Source: Pycnopodia helianthoides (taxonomy: Eukaryota > Echinodermata > Asteroidea > Forcipulatida > Asteriidae). Taken from it: DNA of 64,000 nucleotides. Location: positions 10,483,613 to 10,547,612 of the forward strand of contig CM063253.1 in assembly GCA_032158295.1 (NCBI GenBank), given 5' to 3'. Every line of letters starts with the position of its first letter. Positions within the stretch are counted from its first letter, which is position 1. Position numbers and translations under genes: made by a program. Below the pieces are notes generated by a model that saw only the letters and a list, made by a program, of their open reading frames with translations, was not told the DNA's origin and did no database searches. Below, piece after piece: positions 52,401 to 56,291 of the stretch.

Positions 52401-52449
52401 ACAGGTAGGTCCTCGGGTGGGACAGGGAATGACATTGCCGCCCACCCAT
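1338..52449 (-). CDS. Lar: LAR-type receptor protein tyrosine phosphatase gene (ectodomain part; 3' end outside window)
   Basis: Gene-level entry for 16 exons on the minus strand: 52449-52356, 48604-48320, 39742-39563, 29814-29704, 28560-28288, 25799-25515, 24987-24685, 22462-22181, 20540-20223, 18260-18064, 11201-11084, 9944-9756, 5210-5118, 3482-3189, 2399-2094 and 1444-1338. All junctions are AG/GT and the phases agree throughout, giving 1,145 codons without a stop. Domain order is signal peptide, three Ig and nine FN3 (last one partial), the layout of LAR/PTPRD/PTPRS/PTPRF. Family knowledge: these are type I membrane adhesion receptors that bind heparan and chondroitin sulfate proteoglycans and synaptic organisers, and act in axon guidance and synapse formation. 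The transmembrane helix and tandem phosphatase domains are not in the window. No paralogue can be told apart; invertebrates usually have one such gene. Confidence 0.95.
2094..2399 (-). CDS. Lar: Lar exon: fibronectin type III domain 8
   Basis: 306 nt encoding FN8: [20 protein letters not shown], Trp in [15 protein letters not shown], then [30 protein letters not shown] and ending RYSTTLNK. Acceptor TTGACTTTTAG; donor AAAG|GTTGGT, again with T at +3, phase 1. This domain has no obvious counterpart in vertebrate forms with eight FN3 repeats; nine-repeat forms are known in insects. Confidence 0.9.
2880..3130. repeat. Imperfect repeats of a GATCAAAG..GGATCAGA..CCGCAA motif
   Basis: In the FN7-FN8 intron, abutting the FN7 donor, a roughly 30-base motif recurs four or five times (for example near 2937, 2968, 3049 and 3100), interspersed with GTGTAAAC words. 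It may be the subterminal part of a degraded transposon. Confidence 0.5.
3189..3482 (-). CDS. Lar: Lar exon: fibronectin type III domain 7
   Basis: 294 nt encoding FN7: [20 protein letters not shown], Trp in [20 protein letters not shown], then [20 protein letters not shown] and [15 protein letters not shown]. The PTG.PQN start and V.V.RAHT..G.GPY.S are LAR FN7 hallmarks. Acceptor TTTTTGGCAG, donor CCAC|GTAAGT, phase 1. Confidence 0.94.
3765..3960 (+). mobile_element. Left-end fragment of a CAGGCATGAG-ended DNA transposon
   Basis: Starts CAGGCATGAG and continues with AAAAATCTAACGCTAAAAA, GCATGTCCGGATTTTGGG, GCAATGTCCGG and TCAGCGC. The same order is seen at 37180 in a complete copy. No right end follows before Lar FN6b. 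Confidence 0.7.
4190..4990 (+). mobile_element. Fragment shared with the TIR element at 50032-52245
   Basis: GTGCCGCAGAAC near 4207, the GATCACGATGT, AAGAAATATTGAACACTA and AGATTTGTTTCTTTTTGATT segments and the end CATAAACACACAGGC recur in the same order at 50340-51040. The copy is diverged and lacks visible TIRs. Confidence 0.6.
5118..5210 (-). CDS. Lar: Lar exon: fibronectin type III domain 6, second part
   Basis: 93 nt, too short for a standard ORF scan, encoding strands F and G of FN6: [18 protein letters not shown], then [12 protein letters not shown]. The KG..Y.F.L.A.N..G.G pattern matches LAR FN6. Acceptor TTAATTTCAG, donor GGAA|GTAAGT, phase 1 on both sides. The exon sits between an L2-like LINE and transposon fragments. 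Confidence 0.9.
5360..5396. repeat. AAT-rich microsatellite at LINE 3' tail
   Basis: Near-pure AATAAT/ATATAAT run directly after the LINE 3' untranslated region; it fits the simple-repeat tail of L2-like elements. Confidence 0.7.
5360..7282 (-). mobile_element. 5'-truncated L2/CR1-type LINE with damaged reverse transcriptase
   Basis: The minus strand encodes reverse transcriptase motifs: [29 protein letters not shown] (near 6370) and the catalytic YADDTQLYV (near 6265). A C-terminal block follows, starting [20 protein letters not shown] and including [20 protein letters not shown] and [11 protein letters not shown], typical of L2-like elements. The frame shifts once near 6000, between the RT core (7133-6005) and the C-terminal part (to 5431). 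No endonuclease domain is present, so the copy is cut at the 5' end near 7282. The 3' tail has AAAGCGCTATACAAATG followed by an ATT-rich microsatellite, as in L2 ends. It sits in the FN6 intron in the gene's own orientation and is not expected to be functional. Confidence 0.9.
7320..8690. mobile_element. Possible inverted-repeat element beside the LINE
   Basis: The segment 7359-7387 (TGACCTGATCGGTCGAAATG core) is repeated in inverse at 8631-8660 (AATTCGACCGATCGGGTCAC), and GTGCACGCACA / GTTCATGCACAC words lie at matching distances. Termini and a target duplication are not clear. The interior is locally CpG-rich (7900-7990) and shows no coding frame. Confidence 0.45.
8700..9755. other. FN6 intron, upper part: nothing recognised
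   Basis: AT-rich sequence without long open frames, clear repeats or splice-bounded coding segments. Confidence 0.4.
9756..9944 (-). CDS. Lar: Lar exon: fibronectin type III domain 6, first part
   Basis: 189 nt encoding [20 protein letters not shown], Trp in [19 protein letters not shown], then [22 protein letters not shown] at the start and the W..P.D..G.L..Y.L.Y pattern match LAR FN6. Acceptor TTTATCTAG, donor TTAA|GTAAGT, phase 1. Confidence 0.9.
9945..11083. other. FN5b-FN6a intron: nothing recognised
   Basis: A 125-codon minus-strand open frame at 10813-10439 has no domain-like pattern and no splice context; I treat it as chance. Confidence 0.4.
11084..11201 (-). CDS. Lar: Lar exon: fibronectin type III domain 5, second part
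   Basis: 118 nt encoding strands E to G of FN5: [20 protein letters not shown], then [19 protein letters not shown]. The AYT.KGDG.RS.PK motif is the LAR FN5 signature. Acceptor TTTTTTTGTTAG, phase 0 start; donor CAAG|GTTGGT, phase 1, with a T at +3, which is uncommon. Confidence 0.92.
11805..11835. repeat. T-tract followed by G-tract
   Basis: Mixed T-rich run (near 11805-11829) passing into eight Gs. Similar T(n)G(n) runs are at 28087-28110 and 44485-44502. Confidence 0.6.
12171..12564. mobile_element. TTAA-flanked MITE, copy 1
   Basis: Begins TTAAAGGAACATTACAGAAT and ends with its inverse ATTCTGTAATGTTCCTTTAA, giving perfect terminal inverted repeats next to TTAA, the target of piggyBac-type and Kolobok transposases. 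No coding capacity. It shares its right-hand TTAA with copy 2. Confidence 0.85.
12561..12993. mobile_element. TTAA-flanked MITE, copy 2
   Basis: Head-to-tail neighbour of copy 1 and nearly identical to it, except for an internal tandem duplication of about 40 bp (GTTTATGTATATGGTGGATT) near 12866-12945. It ends AATGTTCCTTTAA. A third copy lies at 62855-63223. Confidence 0.85.
14005..14215. repeat. Degenerate TGAC/TGAT tandem repeat
   Basis: Run of TGACTGATTGACTAATTGAC-like tetranucleotide units with many interruptions, just before the 55-bp minisatellite. Confidence 0.75.
14371..16519. repeat. 55-bp minisatellite, about 39 copies
   Basis: Units read CATAATGATTCTTGTGACTG, then GATGACAAATTTTAAAACAA, then CAAGTTACCAAAAAG. 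Spacing of CATAATG is 55 bases wherever measured. Two variant sites recur in blocks: AAATTTTAAAACAAC versus AAATTCTTAAACAAC, and AAAAAACAT versus AAAAAGCAT, which suggests segmental amplification of multi-unit blocks. Copy-to-copy identity is very high, so the array is young. It occupies the Lar FN5 intron. On the transcribed strand each unit carries a weak donor-like TGGTAACT. Confidence 0.97.
16679..16708 (-). CDS. Possible 30-nt micro-exon in Lar FN5
   Basis: Within the phase-0 FN5 intron, acceptor TTTTTCAGTAATCAG and a perfect donor GTAAGT enclose 30 nt with phase 0 on both sides, encoding [10 protein letters not shown]. Length and position suit the vertebrate 27-nt micro-exon C site, but the residues do not resemble it, and short AG/GT pairs arise by chance. 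It lies 160 bases from the minisatellite. Confidence 0.2.
16720..18063. other. FN5 intron below FN5a: nothing recognised
   Basis: Plus-strand open frames at 17140-17753 show no domain pattern and sit in intronic sequence. Confidence 0.4.
18064..18260 (-). CDS. Lar: Lar exon: fibronectin type III domain 5, first part
   Basis: 197 nt encoding the N-terminal two thirds of FN5: [39 protein letters not shown], then VHYQVV and WVSLADIR. The KQHG.IRGYQV motif of LAR FN5 is intact, and N-S-T is a sequon. Acceptor TTTCTCACAG, donor CAGG|GTAAGA. The exon ends in phase 0, unlike the domain-border junctions, right after LAD.., the point at which vertebrates insert the 9-residue micro-exon C (LASE-c). 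Confidence 0.93.
18261..20222. other. FN4-FN5a intron: nothing recognised
   Basis: Long AT-rich intron with only short chance open frames and a poly-T run near 19622. Confidence 0.4.
20223..20540 (-). CDS. Lar: Lar exon: fibronectin type III domain 4
   Basis: 318 nt encoding FN4, the longest exon: [20 protein letters not shown], Trp in [13 protein letters not shown], then [31 protein letters not shown] and ending SVQTDED. L.KWT.Y and the RTDED-like end are LAR FN4 hallmarks. The C'-E region carries an acidic, Gln-rich loop ([14 protein letters not shown]). Acceptor CCTCCAATCAG, donor GATG|GTATGT, phase 1. Confidence 0.93.
20541..22180. other. FN3-FN4 intron: nothing firmly recognised
   Basis: Contains a somewhat CpG-richer stretch (20880-20960 and 21540-21880), which often marks inserted transposon DNA here, but I found no termini. 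Confidence 0.35.
22181..22462 (-). CDS. Lar: Lar exon: fibronectin type III domain 3
   Basis: 282 nt encoding FN3 domain 3: [20 protein letters not shown], Trp in LNWRQHE, then [30 protein letters not shown] and [14 protein letters not shown]. The YTLEDLKPDTLY-like core is diagnostic of LAR FN3. Acceptor TTCTTCATCAG, donor GCTG|GTATGT, phase 1. Confidence 0.93.
23680..23765 (+). mobile_element. tRNA-derived SINE fragment
   Basis: TGGCAGTCTAGTGGTAAGAC resembles an A box and GGTGGGTTTGAATTTG a B box of RNA polymerase III. Spacing is tRNA-like but the cloverleaf is not intact. Confidence 0.5.
23840..24290 (-). mobile_element. Penelope-like retroelement remnant
   Basis: The order AGCCGTGTTAGTCTAATCG, then GCACTTAAAGACTAACTAG, CATGAGCTTTCATAG and ACTTCATCAGATGCAATG is the terminal sequence I associate with Penelope/Neptune-type elements, including the hammerhead motif they carry. 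A region with TTCTTGTCCCACTACC on the minus strand follows. No reverse transcriptase or GIY-YIG frame remains. Confidence 0.55.
23881..23965 (-). ncRNA. Hammerhead-ribozyme-like motif
   Basis: On the minus strand the core CTGATGA (23951-23945) is followed by A, a GTAG/CTAT stem with a short loop, and GAAA (23929-23926). Further on comes TAGTC (GTC at 23896-23894), then TTTAAGTGC, whose GUGC can pair with the GCAU before the core. This is the type I hammerhead layout described for Penelope-like elements. Stem II is short and includes a G-U pair, so activity is uncertain. Confidence 0.5.
24685..24987 (-). CDS. Lar: Lar exon: fibronectin type III domain 2
   Basis: 303 nt encoding FN2: [19 protein letters not shown], then [21 protein letters not shown] (strand-B Trp and the LAR W.PPE.PNG..RGY motif), ending [19 protein letters not shown] and VQVKTQQG. 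Acceptor AACACAG, donor GGAG|GTATGG, phase 1. The first 109 nt of this exon and its acceptor also occur as a copy at 27782-27890. Confidence 0.94.
24879..25256. repeat. Source segment of an intragenic duplication (FN2 exon 5' part)
   Basis: Covers the first 109 nt of the FN2 exon, its acceptor and upstream intron. The same sequence is at 27782-28120 in the same orientation. Confidence 0.9.
25515..25799 (-). CDS. Lar: Lar exon: fibronectin type III domain 1
   Basis: 285 nt encoding FN1, [22 protein letters not shown] through [16 protein letters not shown]. Strand-B Trp in ITAQWTAG; the [20 protein letters not shown] segment gives the conserved L.P.T.Y and V.A.N pattern. NTIGRGNPS matches the LAR FN1 motif N.IGRG.PS. 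Acceptor CTTCCTCAG, donor TTAG|GTAAAG, phase 1. Confidence 0.93.
26400..26462 (+). mobile_element. Short fragment resembling the CAGGCATGAG element
   Basis: AGAAAAATCTAATACTAAAA followed by a CACGTCC word recalls the left subterminal part of the element at 37180. Small and diverged. Confidence 0.35.
27330..27781. repeat. Degenerate tandem repeat, period about 125 bp
   Basis: Recurring blocks TTGGACC..AAG..GGTCAA..TTGG..TATGTTTTT and AGATTATGACTTTATGA near 27358, 27482, 27612 and 27733. It borders the duplicated FN2 fragment. Confidence 0.6.
27782..28120 (-). pseudogene. Partial duplicate of Lar FN2 exon in the Ig3-FN1 intron
   Basis: Near-identical copy of 24879-25256, including the acceptor ACACAG and the first 109 nt of FN2 (APSTAPKEV to RGY). 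It differs by short deletions. The copy lacks the rest of the exon and the donor; past the break it reads about six codons into TGA. If its acceptor were used the message would be truncated. The lower break falls in a degenerate tandem repeat (27330-27781). Confidence 0.9.
28288..28560 (-). CDS. Lar: Lar exon: Ig domain 3
   Basis: 273 nt encoding a whole Ig domain, from [18 protein letters not shown] to [10 protein letters not shown]. Key features are the LAR-typical KVPPRF start, PGGNVSLTC, the core Trp in VIKWTKG and the second Cys in [12 protein letters not shown]. Acceptor TTTTTCCTAG, donor AGAA|GTGAGT, phase 1. The upstream intron lies at the Ig2-Ig3 border, where vertebrates have micro-exon B (four residues); no such micro-exon is visible in that 1,143-nt intron. 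Confidence 0.94.
29704..29814 (-). CDS. Lar: Lar exon: Ig domain 2, second part
   Basis: 111 nt encoding strands E to G of Ig2: [17 protein letters not shown], then [19 protein letters not shown]. The second disulfide Cys is in KYQCAARN. The match to LAR Ig2 (SDQGKYEC.A.NSAGTR) is strong. Acceptor TTTAAACTAG; donor AGAG|GTAATG, phase 1. It joins equally well to the first Ig2 exon (making Ser at the junction) or to the candidate cassette exon (making Ala). Confidence 0.93.
31321..31910 (+). mobile_element. Decayed copy of the CAGGCATGAG-ended transposon
   Basis: Shares AAAAATCTAAC, CATGTCCAGAATTTGGGCAA, CATCAGCGCTGCACTC, CTTCAAACACTTTTCAGTAT, TTGACAGTTTACAAACC and ATCTCCAGCCGTAAA with 37180-37700 in the same order. 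The left TIR is lost and the right end is missing. Confidence 0.7.
32001..32140 (+). mobile_element. tRNA-derived SINE
   Basis: TAGATGGTTCAGTTGGTAAA (A box) and GGTCATATGTTCAAGTCC (B box) at tRNA spacing, then a tail with CAGTCAGTTTTCCTTGTG that recurs after the next copy. Confidence 0.65.
32281..32400 (+). mobile_element. tRNA-derived SINE, interrupted
   Basis: GGGCTACATAGCTCAGTCGA with TAGAGCGCCTGC is a good A-box half. The B box is replaced by a T9 run, and the tail CCACAGTTTCCCTTGTGGTT matches the copy at 32001. Confidence 0.6.
33655..33760 (-). mobile_element. tRNA-derived SINE
   Basis: Minus strand shows ATAGCTCAGTTGGTAGAGTG (A box) and GGTTGAAATCCCACTC (B box). The tail includes CAGTTTGTCATTGTTC. 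Confidence 0.65.
34325..34450 (-). mobile_element. tRNA-derived SINE
   Basis: Minus strand has GGTGGGTTAGCAGTTACGGC and, after an insertion-like stretch, GGTTGCAAGTTCGAATCCTG, a clear B box. Confidence 0.6.
34610..34715 (-). mobile_element. tRNA-derived SINE
   Basis: Minus strand has TTGGTTGATTAGCAGTTAAG and GCTGTGGGTTTGAATCCCAC (B box), about 160 bases from the previous copy in the same orientation. Confidence 0.6.
35159..35461 (-). CDS. Candidate cassette exon inside Lar Ig2 (Ser/Thr/Asn-rich insert)
   Basis: Between the two Ig2 exons is a 303-nt open stretch bounded by acceptor CTTTCTCCAG and donor TATG|GTGAGA. It is phase 1 at both ends, so inclusion or skipping keeps the Lar frame. It would encode 101 residues, about one third Ser or Thr, with sequons NQT (residues 5-7), NVS (78-80) and NSS (88-90), two Cys near the start (C1 formed across the splice, C3), and an Asn-Pro-rich stretch (59-69, [11 protein letters not shown]) encoded by degenerate CCTAAT/CCTAAC hexamers. 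I recognise no domain. The position equals vertebrate micro-exon A, but the length is more than ten times greater. It is predicted from sequence only and could be a fortuitous open frame. Confidence 0.45.
35763..36471. mobile_element. hAT-type MITE with 8-bp target duplication
   Basis: Termini TAAGCTTGGGCGATA and TATCGCCCAAGCTTA are inverted repeats, flanked on both sides by CTAGGAGG (35755-35762 and 36472-36479), an 8-bp target duplication as made by hAT transposases. The interior is rich in GATATCG/TATCGCGATA palindromes and holds a 12-bp tandem array. No transposase. It lies 302 bp from the acceptor of the candidate cassette exon. Confidence 0.92.
36102..36164. repeat. 12-bp tandem array TCACGTGCGTTA, five units
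   Basis: Five in-register units inside the hAT MITE, each containing the palindromic E-box CACGTG. Confidence 0.9.
37180..38134. mobile_element. Complete CAGGCATGAG...CTCATGCCTG DNA transposon, non-autonomous
   Basis: Inverted ends CAGGCATGAGAAT / ATTCTCATGCCTG are flanked directly by GGTTTT (37174-37179 and 38135-38140), a 6-bp target duplication. 955 bp, no coding capacity. Other copies: 3765, 31321 and 44790-45060 plus 47685-47863. The CAGG ends recall hAT, but the 6-bp duplication is unusual for that group. Confidence 0.85.
38735..39160. mobile_element. Unclassified repeat with GGCACCAAGGCCA and GGCAGGGCGG motifs
   Basis: AAGGGCACCAAGGCCA-type words repeat at 38815-38880, and TTTTTGGCAGGGCGG at 39054-39070 is shared with 42634-42650 in the element at 41221. 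Probably a fragment of a related transposon. Confidence 0.45.
39563..39742 (-). CDS. Lar: Lar exon: Ig domain 2, first part
   Basis: 180 nt encoding the linker and strands A to D of Ig2. It includes [17 protein letters not shown], the first disulfide Cys in [13 protein letters not shown], the core Trp in [11 protein letters not shown] and the end GTERIKLTT. The LAR-specific FKD.(I/L)PVD motif is present. Acceptor TTCTTTAG, donor ACAT|GTAAGT, phase 1. The exon stops right after the RIK.L sequence, the point at which vertebrate LAR, PTPRD and PTPRS genes insert micro-exon A. Confidence 0.93.
40905..41180. repeat. 146-bp tandem duplication, two copies
   Basis: GTTCCAGAACGGCAAAAATA and GTCGGACATTGTTAACTTG blocks occur twice, about 146 bp apart, each preceded by ATGCCGGCAATATTAAA. 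Directly left of the element at 41221. Confidence 0.85.
41221..42799. mobile_element. CAGGGGTC...GACCCCTG DNA transposon, 1.58 kb
   Basis: Ends CAGGGGTCGAAAT and ATTTGACCCCTG are inverted repeats and are flanked by CTATTG (41215-41220 and 42800-42805). Subterminal words GGCCCGCCAG / CCAGCGGGCC also pair. Open frames inside show no transposase motifs. Confidence 0.85.
43283..44308. mobile_element. Tigger/pogo-like MITE
   Basis: Ends CAGTCGACTCCCGTTAACAC and TATTAACGGGAGTCAACTG are inverted repeats next to TA on both sides (43281-43282, 44309-44310). Subterminal TATTACGAG and TACAACGAGG words repeat. This TIR and TA target fit the pogo/Tigger branch of Tc1-mariner. No transposase frame. Confidence 0.82.
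44790..45060 (+). mobile_element. Left part of an interrupted CAGGCATGAG-type transposon
   Basis: Matches 37650-37860 (ATCTCCAGCC, GTTGTCAGTAGACTTTTCAA and GTCTCCACAC in order). The continuation is found at 47685-47863, after the inserted element at 45106-47596. Confidence 0.75.
45715..45732. repeat. Three tandem CACGTG palindromes
   Basis: Perfect (CACGTG)x3, a triple E-box, inside the GC-ended element. Confidence 0.85.
46616..46673. repeat. Perfect 18-bp-arm hairpin
   Basis: CACAAAAGCTGCAGTTTT at 46616-46633 is exactly inverted at 46656-46673, with a 22-base AT-rich loop. Confidence 0.9.
47685..47863 (+). mobile_element. Right part of the interrupted CAGGCATGAG-type transposon
   Basis: ACTTACAATTTCTGA, GAGAGATTAGCGAAAT, AATTTTATAT and AAAAATCCGGAAGATTCTCA match 37970-38130, ending CATGCCT. 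Confidence 0.8.
48320..48604 (-). CDS. Lar: Lar exon: Ig domain 1
   Basis: 285 nt encoding a complete I-set Ig domain, from [14 protein letters not shown] to [11 protein letters not shown]. The disulfide cysteines are in FVCLASG and FHCIASN, the core Trp in FRWEKG, and the strand E/F signature in [16 protein letters not shown]. Alignment by eye to vertebrate LAR Ig1 is clear. The glycosaminoglycan-binding loop that follows the core Trp in vertebrates carries four lysines; here it reads [10 protein letters not shown], with one Lys and one Arg in the loop proper. Acceptor TTTTTGCAG, donor AAAG|GTACAG, phase 1 on both sides. Confidence 0.94.
48605..49880. other. Intron upstream of Ig1: nothing firmly recognised
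   Basis: A CATCGCCCAAGCTTA word at 49200-49214 resembles one end of the hAT MITE at 35763, but no partner end is seen. TACATGTACATGTG lies near 49265. Confidence 0.35.
50032..52245. mobile_element. 2.2-kb TIR element (AGTATAAGCC.CACACGAAACACG)
   Basis: Left end AGTATAAGCCACACACGAAA and the inverse of the right end AGTATAAGCCCACACGAAAC both continue with CACGATCATCGTG. A third copy of CCCACACGAAACACGATG is subterminal at 50140-50160. Inside is a 64-bp tandem duplication (50192 and 50256, ACAGTTGCCGCAG). Part of the interior matches 4190-4990. No coding frame. It lies 111 bp from the Lar start exon. Confidence 0.78.
52356..52449 (-). CDS. Lar: Lar exon: start codon and signal peptide
   Basis: ATG at 52449-52447 opens 31 codons. 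The peptide has a polar, basic start ([15 protein letters not shown]), a hydrophobic core (LFALVTIVW) and a small residue near a likely cleavage site (ESNLA). An in-frame TGA lies eight codons upstream, so this ATG is the start. The donor is CAG|GTGAGA, phase 1, and the leftover G joins TT of the Ig1 exon to make Val. The exon probably begins at 52491, where a pyrimidine-rich stretch ends in ATACAG; that would mean a non-coding first exon further up, not identified. Confidence 0.88.
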
Positions 52450-52491
52450 GGCTCTGCCAATAACCGTTGTTCACGAGTGAATACTGTTTAT
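52450..52491 (-). other. Probable 5'UTR part of the start exon
   Basis: On the minus strand a pyrimidine-rich tract ending in ATACAG stops at 52492, and the 42 bases down to the ATG contain an in-frame TGA. This looks like a 3' splice site followed by leader sequence. It could instead be transcribed from a nearby promoter; no TATA box or initiator stands out. Confidence 0.4.
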
Positions 52492-53320
52492 CTGTATGAA
52501 ATGAAGAATTTTAGGTTTAGAAAAAATTTAAGTAAAAGTCACTTTTAAAGAGAAAGCCAAACAAGAAAACCGACTGGTTTTCTCAAAATTAATTTCTTAG
52601 ACTAAGAAGTGTAAACATACATTGTACTTTGCATAAATTCATGCAGAAACTTCAATTTTTTATTTTTTTTATGTGCAAAGTAAATAAGTACTTATTACGA
52701 ATTTGCCCTGATATTTTCAATCACGTTACAAGTTGTTTTAAAAATCACCTCATTACAAAACAAACAAAAAGATAATATTTATTGCAATAGTTATTGCAAT
52801 AGTTAGTGCAAATAATTCAGTTTTCCTTGGATGTTTGTTTTAATCTTTGGGATATTTAATTTGCCTTCACATGAATATAATCAACCATTTTAAAGCAAAC
52901 ATACATTAACACATGTGTAGTGACAAAGTTTTAAAGTGATCTGGGAAAATTTATCAAAAGATAGAATGCTTTAAAATTACACAAAGCGAAGAACACAGTG
53001 ACATCAATGCAGGATCTTTGTTACAAAATAACATTACAAACTAATTGCCTATTAAGGTTTATGATAATTATGTATTTTATTAAATGTAGAACACACTACC
53101 ATGTTTATTATATGACATCACACTGACGTCAAAAACTGCATCAATTTGAAGTAAAAAGGAAACAGTATCTTAGTCTAAGAAGTGTTAAAACTGGGGGAAA
53201 AAACAAGAAAAGTCATGACTGGTAAACACAACTGTCTCGTATGCCAGTCTGTTTTTGTACATTTGTCCCTGTGCGTCCCAAAACAAAAGGCTTCTAAGGG
53301 GGTCCAAAGACCAATCCACA
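52492..53320. other. Sequence upstream of the start exon: nothing recognised
   Basis: AT-rich, no coding pattern. It probably belongs to a 5' intron if the start exon is preceded by a non-coding exon. Confidence 0.4.
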
Positions 53321-53610
53321 AACCAAGTTTGGAGTCGATATGTATCATATATACAAAGTCCTTCTGAGTCAAGACTCAGAAAACGTTTCTTTCATTTTAG
53401 CCATATGACCTGTGACATTTTGGCCGAGGGGATCCACAAACAATAGGTTTCTGACATGTCTGAGGAACCTCAAGACTAAACAACACACCAAGTTTGGATT
53501 TGATTTGCCACCTCTTTCTTGAGCATGTGTTGAGTTATCCCTCAGACAACATTTCTTTTGTTTTGAGCCATAATAGCCCGTGTCAATTGTCAAAAGGGGT
53601 CCAGAGGCTT
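53320..53610. repeat. Degenerate tandem repeat, period about 167 bp
   Basis: ACCAAGTTTGGA at 53323 and 53488 starts two units that share CTCAGA.AA..TTTCTTT, TTTAGCCATA / GAGCCATAAT and AGGGG.TCCA words. Confidence 0.6.
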
Positions 53611-53865
53611 CTGGTGGATACCGAGACCTACATTGTATTGTACAATGTACATATGTACACAGTGTATCCATACTTGTAACAAGTTAATCTTGAGTTAATA
53701 TGCCAAGTCCTTCTTGAGTCCACACAGTGTTTCAAGTCCCAACATTTTTTGTGTGGGCCACATTTCTTATAGTGCTTAAACATTAAAACGCTTAGAAAAT
53801 GAACATGACCACATCACTTGTACATTATTACTCAAACAAAGTCTTTAGTACGTTTGGCCATCAAT

Positions 53866-54350
53866 ACATGCAAGGTTTCAGTATGTTTGTGCATATTTCT
53901 GTATCTTGTATAACTCCACCCTTAAGGTGACATCATATGACACTTCATGACGTCATTGTAATGTGAACTCAAATTTTCAGCTTGGTTTCAGCAAGGTTTC
54001 AGCTTGATCACGCATTTTCTTTCTGTATACTGTAGATCTTGTAAAACTGCACCTTGAGGACGACATCATGTGACACTTGATGGCGTAACTAGAATCAATT
54101 TATGTTTCACATGCTGCCTTGAATACATGCATGGTTTCAGCTTGATCGTCTATTTTTTCCTGTAAACTTAAAACTTTAAAAAGTGCACCTTTAAGGTAAC
54201 ATCTCATGATACTTGATGACGTTATCATGTTGCTACATTTACCTAAAATTGTAATGTTACACATCCTGGCTTCCATATGCAAGATTTCAGCTTGATCGCG
54301 CTGTATTAGATGTTGTAAAACTGCAACTTTAAGGTGATGCTAAGGTCGGT
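53866..54350. repeat. Degenerate tandem repeat, period about 125-150 bp, four units
   Basis: GGTTTCAGCTTGATC-like blocks near 53875, 53992, 54131 and 54282 are each followed by TAAAACTGCACCTT and GTGACATCAT-type words. Confidence 0.7.
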
Positions 54351-54424
54351 CAATAAATTGATATTACTCAAATACTTTATATTATTTTGACATCGATATC
54401 GCAGATGTCACTTTTTTAATCATA

Positions 54425-56291
54425 TAGGGTAAACTGGGGTAAAAACGCCCGTTTTTTAAGTTTTAGTTAAATATCTCAGAACTTCTTGGAGACACAGAGA
54501 AATTAATGTGTGGTTTTATCCATTACATATCTCCTCTATTGTGTGCAAATATAAAATTATAGTCACTATGTTGAAAAAGTGAAATTTTCCACCCTTTTTG
54601 GATGGAAGTTTGGCGGGCGTTTTTACCCGGGTCTCGGGGTAAAAACGCCCCGCCCGCCCAGAGGTCGCTATATGACAGGTTTCTTTTGTAATGGAATCAT
54701 ATTTATTAAATTAATTCAATATTGAGGGATACTACATTAACTGCAAACAACTTTTCAAACACAGTTGGTTCATTATAACTACAAACTCAATCATTTTAAA
54801 CCGATAACTTTATGTGGTAGGTTGAAACATTAGCATTCATAATTCACGCACAATAAACTTGAACACTTATTTTATGTACCAACTTAGAAAGGTCTAAGGT
54901 TAACTCCAGCAAGGCTTCATTGGTCTGAGGAAATCATCCCAGAAGCTCCTGGTGCTGATTTCACAAAGCACTAAGATTCATCTTAAGATGAGTTGTCAGT
55001 AATACCACAGTGATTTTTAGTGTGACATCACACCTAGCTTAGCAAGTAAGATGTGCAATTAAGCTCGCGAATGTACATTGACGGTAAGAGAGAGATTTTG
55101 TCACATGACCGCAGTGGGATGACTATTGACTACACAACACACATAAACAGGAATAGGCCTACTGGTGTAACAGAAACAGTCAATTGGAAAGAGATGAGAA
55201 CACACAGGACACCAAGAGATGAACAACGAAGAGGGTGACAAGGGGGGGGGGTAGAGGGAAGGAGCTGGTATGACCACGAGAGGTTGGAAACACAAAACAC
55301 AATACCAAAGGTGGGAAGGGGGTTAGTTAGTTAATGAGGCAGACTAAAAATGTGTATATCTGTGGGGATAAGGAGAAGGCAAAGACAAAAGGTTATTAGC
55401 CGTTTCTTTTTGGATGTTCAGACCAATGGGATTGAATGATCTGGATGCACTTTATCCACAGTTTCTCCCTACTCAGGCCAACAGTTTCTCTGTTGTTACC
55501 TAGTGCCTTAATGCCCTGTGAAATCATGGCAGAAACAGTCCTATTCATTAAGTTATAATATTTAGGCCCAATCATTCAACATAATCTTTTAATGCCGTTT
55601 GCAGTGGTACTTAGCATGAAGGAAAGTTATTTGTGAAAAAAATCAAATACGTCACAATAAACTTTGCAAATTTTAATTGAACCTTAACCTAATTGATCAA
55701 ACCTGAATAAAAAATATAAGAAATACACAGTTTTATATATAATAGGCTTCTAATAGTGAATATAAATTTAAAATATGGCTGTTAGTTACTAATATTGAGG
55801 TTTTTTTGAAGATTAATGAGGCTTTAATGGAGTTCGATGTTAAGGATGCTACTGGGCGTTTTTACCCGAGGTACTTGATTTATCCTGGGGTAAAAACGCC
55901 CACTTACAAAACAATGTTAAGCAAATATTAAAATTGATTTTAATATTTTGATCATTTATTATTGTGTAGTTAACCCATCTTAACAAATATCAACTAAAAA
56001 ATAATAAAAAAATAAAACAATGTGCTGTTTTTATTTTATTTTAAGTGAAATACGTTAAACCTTCGACAGTCATTTTTCAAAACTTTTTTTTCCGAATTTT
56101 TGTTAACAGCACCTATGCACCCTTAAAATATGTTAATGAGTTTAATTATTCTTTTCATGTTTTTTGCCATGCATAGTACCTATTAGAAATATATTTCATT
56201 TAGTAATTCTATGTGTCTTTTTTTACTAGCAATGGAAACAAGTCAAGTGGGCGTTTTTACCCCATGGGCGTTTTTACCCCAGTTTACCCTA
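54425..56291. mobile_element. 1.87-kb TA-flanked element with GGGTAAAAACGCCC motif
   Basis: Ends TAGGGTAAACTGGGGTAAAA and its inverse, each beside TA (54423-54424, 56292-56293). The palindrome-like word GGGGTAAAAACGCCC or its inverse recurs at both ends and near 54617, 54639, 55855, 55889, 56250 and 56266. No transposase recognised. A Tc1-mariner-type MITE is the simplest reading. Confidence 0.82.
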
